Origin: Pisolithus tinctorius
Taxonomy: Eukaryota; Basidiomycota; Agaricomycetes; Boletales; Pisolithaceae
Length of the DNA stretch: 64,000 nt
Direction of reading: 5' to 3'
NCBI GenBank assembly: GCA_024663395.1
Contig: JANFAH010000017.1
Span: 310,001 to 374,000 of the forward strand
How positions within the stretch are numbered: position 1 is the stretch's first letter; the number at the start of each line of letters is the position of its first letter. Under the pieces are notes generated by a model that saw only the letters and a list, made by a program, of their open reading frames with translations, searched no databases and was not told where the DNA came from. Below are positions 1 to 7,691 of this stretch, piece after piece. The translations under genes and the position numbers were made by a program.

Positions 1-71
1 CCGACCCCTCGGCCTCGCGCCCGCTTCGGTCTCCGGTCCGGCCTCAACCCGGACAATTCCCGTACTTGACA
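1..71 (+). repeat. 3' end of the 5' LTR of element A
   Basis: Bases 1-71 match 7049-7119 in 70 of 71 positions and end in CTTGACA, the same end as the complete 3' LTR. The rest of this LTR lies before the window. Confidence 0.95.
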
Positions 72-73
72 GT

Positions 74-85
74 ATTTCAGACTCG
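74..85 (+). other. Self-priming primer binding site of element A
   Basis: ATTTCAGACTCG starts two bases (GT) after the LTR. It is an exact 12-nt reverse complement of 6904-6915 (CGAGTCTGAAAT) inside the LTR, which lies 33 nt after the first T of the TATA box, where the transcript should start. This is the arrangement of Tf1, which primes minus-strand DNA synthesis from the cleaved 5' end of its own RNA instead of a tRNA. Element B shows the same arrangement. Confidence 0.85.
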
Positions 86-109
86 CCACTTGTGTGGGTC
101 TAAACCATC

Positions 110-1501
110 ATGGCAACCAAGACTCGATTCCAACCTCCCTGTGGCCGCTCTGCCACCAATCCTGACTCTGCCTCAGCCAGTGGGGCTCGCTGCGAAACAG
201 CACTAGCTGCTTTGGGCACCACTAGGCGCTCTCCAGGTCCCGTCAGTCCTTTCAGGGGCTTTTCAGCCCACACATCTAATACCCCCACCCCACGTCGCCC
301 CACTACTCCCATCCCCGAGGGTGACCCCGGCAATGATGGGCTGGGCCACAATGATGATAATAACCCAGATAATGATGACCCCAGCAACGGTCCTGGCAAT
401 GATGGGCCCGGTGACGATAATCCGGATGAGGATGATCTGGAGGACGAACCAAACTTCCCAGACCCGGACACCGAACCCGCGGTCGTGGTCTTCAACAGCC
501 TCGCAAAGGCCATCAAGCTGTTGGCTCGCAATGCCCGTACTAGTCCTGAGTCCTCAAGCAGGACCAAGCTACGCGAGCCCGATACCTTTGATGGCACTGA
601 CCCTAAGAAGCTCCGCACGTTCTTTATCCAGTGCGAGCTTAATTTCCAAGACCGACCTCGGGCTTTCAGGACCGATCGCACCAAAGTCATCTTCGCCCAG
701 TCATACCTCAAAGGTATGGCTCTTGAATGGTTTGAGCTGGACTTGCTCGGGCTCGATGACCCCGATGATCGGCCTCTCTGGATGGACTCCTGGAGGGAGT
801 TCGCCCTGGAGTTACAAACAACCTTCGGCCCCCATGATCCAGTCGCTGACGCCGAGAGCCAACTCGACCATTTACATATGAAGGAAGGTCAGCGCATTAA
901 CAAGTACGTAGTAGACTTTAATCAGCTTGCTTCGCAAGTCCGAGGCTATGGAGATGGTGCACTGCGCCATCATTTCTATTCTGGGCTCCCAGACCGGATT
1001 AAGGACAAAGTCTGTCGAGTTGGCAAACCCCGGACACTTCACAAGCTCCGCCACCTCACCCAGGAGATAGATGCGCGCTATTGGGAGCGCAAGGAAGAAG
1101 TCCAGCGGGCGAGCAAGCACCAAGGCTCGTCTAACTCTAGTAACAATAAGTCCGGCGGCTCCGGCAACAATAACCAGTCCAAGACCGGTCAAGAGAAGAC
1201 CAAGACCGGCAACAACAACAACTCCGGTTCTACCCCTAAGCTGGCTTCATTGAAGCCGGGCAACAATAGTAACAGCAATTCATCTAAGCCCGACCCTAGC
1301 AAACTCGGCAAAGATGGAAAGCTTACCCCGGAAGAACGCAAGCGTCGCCTAGACGGAAACCTCTGCATGTTCTGCGGAGGGTCCAGTCACTTCGCTGACA
1401 AATGCCCCAAGAAAGCTGGAAAGGCCAAAGCTCGCACTGCGGCTACCACCGAGGCCGGTACGGCCTCGGGCTCGGGTACTACCCCCGGGACAAAAAAATA
1501 G
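110..1501 (+). CDS. gag: Gag polyprotein of element A
   Basis: A 463-residue protein starting at an ATG in context ACCATCATGG, 38 bp after the LTR-proximal GT and PBS. It has a Pro/Asp/Asn-rich N-terminus, a Retrotrans_gag-type helical capsid region around residues 150-320 (containing LEWFE and a conserved FYSGLP segment), an Asn/Ser/Lys low-complexity linker, and one CCHC zinc knuckle of spacing C-X2-C-X4-H-X4-C near residue 422. It would form the virus-like particle and bind the RNA. It is colinear with the gag of element B but clearly diverged. It ends in AAA-AAA-TAG, inside a slippery heptamer. Confidence 0.93.
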   Translation: MATKTRFQPPCGRSATNPDSASASGARCETALAALGTTRRSPGPVSPFRGFSAHTSNTPTPRRPTTPIPEGDPGNDGLGHNDDNNPDNDDPSNGPGNDGPGDDNPDEDDLEDEPNFPDPDTEPAVVVFNSLAKAIKLLARNARTSPESSSRTKLREPDTFDGTDPKKLRTFFIQCELNFQDRPRAFRTDRTKVIFAQSYLKGMALEWFELDLLGLDDPDDRPLWMDSWREFALELQTTFGPHDPVADAESQLDHLHMKEGQRINKYVVDFNQLASQVRGYGDGALRHHFYSGLPDRIKDKVCRVGKPRTLHKLRHLTQEIDARYWERKEEVQRASKHQGSSNSSNNKSGGSGNNNQSKTGQEKTKTGNNNNSGSTPKLASLKPGNNSNSNSSKPDPSKLGKDGKLTPEERKRRLDGNLCMFCGGSSHFADKCPKKAGKAKARTAATTEAGTASGSGTTPGTKK

Positions 1502-4500
1502 GAAGCAGCTCCCAGGACTCTGCACAATCTGGGAGCTGCATTGACTCCGGTTGTGCAAACTTGGAGGCTCGTCTCAACGCATCTGCTCTTTCCAGTCTGA
1601 ATTCTTTAACCCCCTATGTCACATTAGAAAACCCAGATTTACCTTGGCTTCGTACTTTAGTGGACTCCGGTTCCACTCACTGTTTCATAGATAATCACTT
1701 TGCTAATCAACAATCTTTTACCCCGTACTCGGTCTCCCCGATCCGACTCCGGCTCTTCGATGGAACGTCCACCTTCACCATAACCCAAGCAGTAGATGTC
1801 AATATCCGCTTCATGTCTGGCGATGTCACCCCGGTAACCCTGTATCTAGCCCCGTTGGATTCTGAGTGTAGAATAGTCCTCGGACATGACTGGCTCACCC
1901 GCTACAATCCGTTGATTGATTGGGTATTGGGCAATCTAACATTCTGGACTCCTGCACAAGGAATGCCAACCCCGTCGACACCCCCTGTAAGCCCGGTCTC
2001 CACTGGCCTTCCTGACCCCAGTCCTAGTGACCAACCCGGCCTCGTGCCATCTGTACCGGTCTCCGACTCCCCGGCTCGCACCCCTCTGAAAGCCCCTCTT
2101 GTTTCCCTGATCAACGCAGCCGCCTTTATGCGCACCTGCAAACTAGAAGGGTCTGTCCAATTCCAACTTCAGCTCCGCCCCTCAGACTCAGCTCAAGCCC
2201 GATCGGCCTCGGCTTCCCCTTCTCTGGCCTTACCCAATGTACCGGAGGAGTACCACGACTTCGCTGATGTATTCAGCAAGGCCAAGGCCTCGGCACTCCC
2301 ACCACACTGGGAGTACAACCTGAAAATAGAGCTTGAAGAAGGAACGACCCCGCCTCTCGGCACCATCTACTCGCTGTCTCTGGTCGAGCTGCAAGCTCTC
2401 CGGACCTTCATCGATGAAAACCTTACTACCGGATTCATTCGGCCTACCTCCTCCCCCTATGCTGCACCAGTCCTCTTTGTCAAAAAGAAGGATGGCTCCC
2501 TCCGGCTCTGTGTAGATTTCTGCAGCCTGAATAAAATCACTAAGAAGGACCAATACCCGCTACCGCTCATCTCCGACCTCTTAGATTCACCAAGCCGAGC
2601 CAAGATCTACACTAAGATTGATCTTCGGCATGCCTACCATCTTGTCCAGATTGCTCCGGGCGATGAATGGAAGACCACCTTCCAGACTCGGTATGGATCC
2701 TACGAGTGGTTAGTAATGCCCTTCGGCCTCACCAATGCCCTGGCCACCTTCCAACACTTCGTGAATACCATCTTCGCGGATATGTTGGATGTCTGCGTAG
2801 TCGTCTACTTAGATGACATCTTAATCTACTCTGGAGATAAGGAGTCTCACAAGCAGCATGTCCGAGAAGTCCTCTGCCGGCTTCAGCTTCATGGCCTTTA
2901 TGCGAAGCCGGAGAAATGCGAGTTCCACTCGGACTCAGTTGAATACCTCGGATTCCACCTCTCCCCTGCCGGCCTCATGATGTCCAAGGAAAAGGTCCAG
3001 ACCATCTGCGATTGGCCTGAGCCTCGCAAGGTCAAAGATGTTCAATCTTTCCTCGGCTTCGCCAATTTCTACCGCTGGTTCATTCTCAATTACTCGGACA
3101 TCGTCGTACCACTGACTCGGCTTACCCGCAAAGGGGCTCCTTGGAACTTCTCTGAGGAGTGCCGTCAGTCATTCAACAACCTCAAGACCGCCTTCACCAC
3201 TGCGCCGGTCTTAACTCATTTCATCCCCAGGGTCCCTATCACCATCGAGACCGATGCCTCGGACTATGCCATCGCCAGCATCCTCTCTATCACCTGCGGC
3301 GACAGCCAGATCCACCCGGTCGCTTTTTACTCCCGGACTCTGACAGCCCCGGAGCTGAATTATGATACTCACGACAAGGAATTGCTTGCTATATTCGAAG
3401 CATTTCGGACCTGGCGCCACTACCTTGAGGGCTCAGCCTCTCTGGTCGATGTTGTTACCGACCACAAGAACCTCGAGTACTTCTCCACCTCTAAAGTACT
3501 CACCCGCCGCCAAGCTCGCTGGTCAGAATTCCTGTCTCAATTCAATATGATCATCAGATTCAGACCCGGTAAGCTCGGGGCTAAGCCCGACGCCCTAACT
3601 AGACGATGGGATGTCTACCTCAAAGAGGGGGATAGCGGCTATGCCCGAGTGAACCCGCAAAATCTGAGACCGGTCTTCACCCAGGAGCAACTAGCGGTCT
3701 CCCTCCGCGCCACCTACCTCAAGTACCTGGTCTTACGAGCAGTCGCACTGATGGATGTAGAGAAACTTCATAATGACATCCTGACCGCGCTGCCGGATGA
3801 CCCGGTCTCACAAATCCACCTGTCCGACATGTCTGATCCCCGGTGGTCAGTAGATGATACCAGCTTCCTTCGGCTTGATGGAAGAATCTACGTGCTGGAC
3901 TCAAACGACCTCCGCCTTAGGGTCTTGCGCCTCAAGCATGACCACCCTCTGTCCGGCCACTTCGGCCAAAACTGCACTTTAGAACTCATACGGCGTGAGT
4001 ATACCTGGCCCGGCCTCAGGACCTTTGTCAAAGACTATGTCCGGTCTTGCACAGCCTGCGCTCGGGCTAAGGTTCCCTGCCATCGGCCTTACAGCCTCCT
4101 CAAGCAGCTTCCGGTGCCAGAGAAACCATGGAATTCCATCTCTATGGATTTCATCGAGCAGCTTCCAGTCTCAACCAGCTTCATGGCCATCCTCGTTGTA
4201 GTTGACCAGCTTTCCAAGCAGGCCATATTCATCCCAACCCACGACACTATCATGGCCCCAGAACTTGCCAAATTAATCCTACTCCATGTCTTTTCGAAGC
4301 ACGGAGTGCCGGCCCATGTAACCTCAGACCGAGGCTCGGAGTTCGTCTCTCATTTCTTCCGGTCGCTCGGCAAGGCTTTAGACATGCGCTTACACTTCAC
4401 CTCGGGCTACCACCCCGAAGGTGATGGCCAGACCGAAAGGACCAACCAGACCCTAGAACAATACCTCCGAGTATACTGCAACTACCAGCAGGATAATTGG

Positions 4501-5217
4501 GCCGAACTACTACCCCTGGCCAAGTTCGCCTACAATAACGCCCCTAGCGCTACTACCGGTGTTTCCCCTTTCTTCGCTAATAAGGGATACCACCCCAACA
4601 TCTCGGTGTACCCGGAGCGTGACCTCACTTCCACTCGGGCTCGTGACTATGCAGTCGACTTAGACTCACTGCATCAATACCTACGGGAAGAAATGACCTT
4701 AGCACAGCAGCGCTATCAAGGACTGGCCGATGCTAAACGCATGCCGGCTCTGGACTTCAAGATCGGTGACCAAGTATATGTCAAAGCCAAATACTTCCGG
4801 TCTACCTGGCCTTCCAAGAAGCTCTCGGAGAGGAACCTTGGGCCATACCCAGTCATAGCTCAGGCCGGTACCCACTCTTTCACACTGCGCCTGCCGGACT
4901 CAATGCGCGCGGTGCACCCGGTCTTCCATGTTTCCCAACTCGAGCCGGCCGTCCCTAATACCATCCCAAACCGGACTCAACCACCACCCCCACCAGTCGA
5001 AGTTGACAGTGAACTAGAGTTCGAGTTAGCAGAAATCCTCGACTCCAAGGTCGACCGGTGTCACCGGTGTTGGTTGCAGTATCTAGTCCGGTGGACCGGC
5101 TATGAAGGGACAGACAAAGAAACCACTTGGGTACTTGCTACCGAACTGGACAATGCCTCTGAACTTGTACAAGAGTTCCATTCCCACTACCCCGGTAAAC
5201 CCGGCCCATATCAATGA
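1402..5217 (+). CDS. pol: Pol polyprotein of element A (PR-RT-RH-IN-chromodomain)
   Basis: Open for 1271 codons; the translated part probably starts near 1498 through -1 frameshifting, and the upstream 32 codons overlap gag. Counting from 1402: aspartic protease DSG at residues 88-90; reverse transcriptase with YLDD near 468-471; RNase H with TDASD near 616; integrase with an HHCC zinc domain from H846 and the catalytic core starting at D916 (MDFIEQ) followed by PEGDGQTE; and a C-terminal chromodomain from about 1212 (LVRWTGYE). Order RT-RH-IN is Ty3/gypsy; the chromodomain places it among chromoviruses, whose chromodomain is known to steer integration. Compared with element B several usually conserved positions differ (for example DFCSLNK where B has DYRGLNK; AIAS where B has AIAG), so activity is uncertain although no stop is present. 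Confidence 0.93.
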   Translation: MPQESWKGQSSHCGYHRGRYGLGLGYYPRDKKIGSSSQDSAQSGSCIDSGCANLEARLNASALSSLNSLTPYVTLENPDLPWLRTLVDSGSTHCFIDNHFANQQSFTPYSVSPIRLRLFDGTSTFTITQAVDVNIRFMSGDVTPVTLYLAPLDSECRIVLGHDWLTRYNPLIDWVLGNLTFWTPAQGMPTPSTPPVSPVSTGLPDPSPSDQPGLVPSVPVSDSPARTPLKAPLVSLINAAAFMRTCKLEGSVQFQLQLRPSDSAQARSASASPSLALPNVPEEYHDFADVFSKAKASALPPHWEYNLKIELEEGTTPPLGTIYSLSLVELQALRTFIDENLTTGFIRPTSSPYAAPVLFVKKKDGSLRLCVDFCSLNKITKKDQYPLPLISDLLDSPSRAKIYTKIDLRHAYHLVQIAPGDEWKTTFQTRYGSYEWLVMPFGLTNALATFQHFVNTIFADMLDVCVVVYLDDILIYSGDKESHKQHVREVLCRLQLHGLYAKPEKCEFHSDSVEYLGFHLSPAGLMMSKEKVQTICDWPEPRKVKDVQSFLGFANFYRWFILNYSDIVVPLTRLTRKGAPWNFSEECRQSFNNLKTAFTTAPVLTHFIPRVPITIETDASDYAIASILSITCGDSQIHPVAFYSRTLTAPELNYDTHDKELLAIFEAFRTWRHYLEGSASLVDVVTDHKNLEYFSTSKVLTRRQARWSEFLSQFNMIIRFRPGKLGAKPDALTRRWDVYLKEGDSGYARVNPQNLRPVFTQEQLAVSLRATYLKYLVLRAVALMDVEKLHNDILTALPDDPVSQIHLSDMSDPRWSVDDTSFLRLDGRIYVLDSNDLRLRVLRLKHDHPLSGHFGQNCTLELIRREYTWPGLRTFVKDYVRSCTACARAKVPCHRPYSLLKQLPVPEKPWNSISMDFIEQLPVSTSFMAILVVVDQLSKQAIFIPTHDTIMAPELAKLILLHVFSKHGVPAHVTSDRGSEFVSHFFRSLGKALDMRLHFTSGYHPEGDGQTERTNQTLEQYLRVYCNYQQDNWAELLPLAKFAYNNAPSATTGVSPFFANKGYHPNISVYPERDLTSTRARDYAVDLDSLHQYLREEMTLAQQRYQGLADAKRMPALDFKIGDQVYVKAKYFRSTWPSKKLSERNLGPYPVIAQAGTHSFTLRLPDSMRAVHPVFHVSQLEPAVPNTIPNRTQPPPPPVEVDSELEFELAEILDSKVDRCHRCWLQYLVRWTGYEGTDKETTWVLATELDNASELVQEFHSHYPGKPGPYQ
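1492..1498 (+). promoter_or_regulatory. -1 ribosomal frameshift site (A AAA AAA)
   Basis: Seven A residues directly before the gag stop TAG (1499-1501), in the 0-frame register A-AAA-AAA expected for a tandem -1 slip. Pol is in the -1 frame and overlaps gag from at least 1402. Element B has A-AAA-AAT in the same place. No stimulatory RNA structure was worked out. Confidence 0.7.
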
Positions 5218-5405
5218 GGACCAGTCTCAACCGGCCTCAGCTTCTTTTCTGTTTTCTATCGGTATCTAGTTTTCTCTGATCTCTTACTTACTTTGTTTTC
5301 TTTTCTTGTTTGCTCTCACATACTATACAAGACCGAGACCGGACACCGGACACTGGACACGTCACATTCGCAGAGGAGGGTAACAAAAGCACTACGCTAT
5401 AAACA

Positions 5406-6455
5406 CTACTCGGTCATATCCTCATCTTCCCCTTCGGCCTCCTCCCCCTCATCCTCGCCATGGTTCTTCAACCAGTCGGCTTCCTCGCGCAACTCGTCGG
5501 AGTCGAGCTCAGATGAGCCTGAGTCCGAGGGGGACACTGCCATTCCGAAGCCATAGGATTCGTCGAGTATCGACTCGAGGGCATCGGCAATGCAGCCCGA
5601 GTTCTCGACGGCAGTCTCGTGCAGCTCGAAGAGGCTGGCCAAATTGTTGGCAATCAGCCCCGCGGCCTTGATCAGTCGCTCGAGCGTGTTTTCCAAACCC
5701 GAGTACCTTTCGGCGCTGGCCTCCCTCAGCCCGCTCCCTCCAGCCTCGGGCTCATCGATCTCCAACACCTCGACCGCTTTCAACTTCGCCCGCTTCTTCT
5801 GGCTCGGCCCGGGCTCTGGTGTCTCGTTGTCGGCCTTCCGCTTCTTCCCTTTGTTGGCCTTGACTTTGGGACCGGCCTCAGCGTCCTTGCCATCCCCAGG
5901 CCACCGGCATTTACCTTTCGACTGGTTGCATCGCACGCAGGCAACCCTTTTCTTATTGCCGTCTACGAGGAACTCGCAGACGACCTGCACCTGAGTGCAA
6001 CGGGTACAGCTAGAGGTTGTTAGATGGAAAGAGCGCAGGTGGTAGAGAAATACTCACCTGGGGTCCATCACTACCCTCTTCACTTCACCCCCGGGCTCAC
6101 CACTAGCGCCCCCAGCGCCAGCCTCATCACTCTTGCCGGCCTCAGCCTGGTGCTTGCGCTTGGCCTCCCGCCTCTCCTCCTCTTCGCATACTTTCCTCTC
6201 CTCGGCCTCCCATGCTGCCGTCTCGGCCTCAATCCGCTCCCTCTCCACTCTCTCGGCCTCCAGTCGCGCCTGCTCTTCCCGCCGGGCTTGCTCTGCCGCC
6301 TTTTGCCTCTTCCTTTCCTTCGACTTGGCCTTCATCACTTCCTCCTTGTTGTCGGTGTCATATCGAATGGCATCGTCCGACACCTGGGTCCAGTCGACAA
6401 TGACCCGGCCTTCGTCGTTCTTGTCTGTCATGGTGATCGGCCTTGATTCGGCCAT
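5406..6455 (-). CDS. Antisense accessory gene of element A: coiled-coil, Zn2Cys6-type cluster, acidic tail
   Basis: Two exons, 6455-6058 and 6009-5406, around a 48-bp GTGAGT...CTAG intron, giving 333 residues in frame. The ATG at 6455 is chosen because it starts a charged N-terminus in good context; an in-frame codon 16 triplets upstream is less likely. Residues about 38-105 are a Lys/Arg/Glu-rich coiled coil. Residues 134-167 hold six cysteines spaced C-X2-C-X6-C-X12-C-X2-C-X6-C, fitting the fungal Zn2Cys6 DNA-binding cluster. A basic stretch (KKRK) follows, then a helical region and an Asp/Glu-rich C-terminus ending at 5406. The gene lies wholly between pol and the 3' LTR, convergent with pol (189 bp between stops). 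Element B has the same gene in the same place. Role not known; DNA binding is inferred from the cysteine pattern. Confidence 0.8.
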
Positions 6456-6579
6456 GATGGTTAGGATGAGAAAGAAAGACGCAAAGGGCTTAGTGAGCCA
6501 CAAGTATCAATTTTTCAAACTCAGCCGATTTTCGGACTCAGCCCACCATCCTCGCAGGGGTCTCATGGGTTCGACCCCT

Positions 6580-6592
6580 AAGAGGGGGATAC
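6580..6592 (+). other. Polypurine tract of element A
   Basis: AAGAGGGGGATAC lies immediately before the 3' LTR, the normal position of the plus-strand primer of LTR retrotransposons. Confidence 0.8.
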
Positions 6593-7119
6593 TGTCATAG
6601 CCATGTCTCAACTCCGGCCGGACTCGGCCTCGCACTCACTCAGTCCAGCCTCAGCCTCGCCTGTCCCGCATCTCCAGTTGGTCTAGCGTGGTAGACACTG
6701 CTTTGCAGTGTCTGTCATTTCAGTTAGGTCCTGTCCCCGGTCCTGTCCCCGGTCCACCTGTCCTGGTCTCCATTATCTTAGTCATACGTTAGTAACCCTT
6801 GTCTTACCAATCACCTTAGCAATCCTTGTGAGACTGGCATTACCGGTCTCCATACTATAGTTACTTCTGGTATATAAACTCGTAGATACTCGGCCTGTAG
6901 ACCCGAGTCTGAAATCAACTAAGTATCTCCGATAACCCTGCCTCAGCCTCGGACTCGGACTGAGATCCACGCAAGGGAATAGCGCTGTATCTTTAGTCGC
7001 TAAGTCCAATCAGTCCAACTACCTGTATCCTCGACTCCTCTCCTGATCCCGACCCCTCGGCCTCGCGCCCGCTTCGGTCTCCGGTCCGGCCTCAACCTGG
7101 ACAATTCCCGTACTTGACA
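6593..7119 (+). repeat. 3' LTR of element A (527 bp)
   Basis: Starts TGTCATAG and ends CTTGACA with a 5-bp inverted terminal TGTCA/TGACA. It contains a TATA box at 6871, the predicted RNA start at 6904 and several copies of the words CCGGTC and CGGCCT that recur throughout the element. Confidence 0.93.
6871..6915 (+). promoter_or_regulatory. LTR promoter core: TATA box and predicted RNA start of element A
   Basis: TATATAAA at 6871-6878. The block complementary to the PBS begins at 6904, 33 nt from the first T of the TATA box; if the element self-primes, this base is the first base of the R region. Confidence 0.7.
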
Positions 7120-7691
7120 GCAGTGAAGGACAGAATGAGGAGTGATATCTTCCACAGACATGGTAGGAAAGCCGCAATGGGAGATAGTTAGCTTGGAGAT
7201 AGCCCGATGCGCAATTAGACAGGTAGCGAGGGCACCATACAGGCAAGTCTGGTCCACCTCCAATTCAATGAGGGAAGGTAGGTTTACCTTGCCAAGGAGT
7301 ACCGCCCACTGTAAAGGACTTAGGCCTGTATTATTAAGCTGTAAAATTGCCAGTGGAGCGCTTCACAGCACAGAGAGGGTAAATTGGATAGAGTGTGGAA
7401 AATAGAACATAGGCAATGAGATATTGAGAGATGTCAAGGTGCTTGGCTGACCATGGATGCTTTTGTTCCATGTGACTTTCTATTGTCTTTCCTTTTTTTT
7501 TTGTTAGGGACTCATGGCGCTGATCGCCTCTGATTTAACCCTCTAGGTCTCCAGTTGCACCGCAATTACTAACTCTAACCCATTTTCAATGCCAGGTGCA
7601 TTTGGTATCCATATGTGTATGCATTGGATTCCACAATGATAACTAACTGCAGCTACTAGGAGGAGAAAGCACACAAACCATTGATAGCAAC
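7120..7691. other. No gene seen
   Basis: Unique sequence after element A with a T-tract near 7491-7502. Only short open frames without start context or motif were seen. Confidence 0.5.

Larger units (their letters stand above)
1..7119 (+). mobile_element. Ty3/gypsy chromovirus, Tf1/sushi-like (element A), 5' LTR truncated by window edge
   Basis: Order on the + strand: end of the 5' LTR (1-71), primer binding site, gag, pol (protease, RT, RNase H, integrase, chromodomain), an antisense accessory gene, polypurine tract, 3' LTR (6593-7119). The LTR has TGTCA/TGACA ends. The 71 bp of 5' LTR in the window differ from the 3' LTR at one position (C/T, 7098). Gag and pol have no internal stops and the active-site motifs are present, so the element may be autonomous or only recently silent. 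The 5' target duplication lies outside the window and cannot be checked; the base after the 3' LTR begins GCAGT. Confidence 0.95.

Noticed and set aside
74..85. tRNA-primed PBS
   Set aside because: The sequence matches the element's own LTR over 12 nt at the predicted RNA start; no CCA-type TGG start of a tRNA-complementary PBS follows the LTR.
100..711. 203-codon antisense frame over gag of element A
   Set aside because: Shadow of gag caused by biased codon use; low-complexity Ser/Gly/Leu product, no start context.
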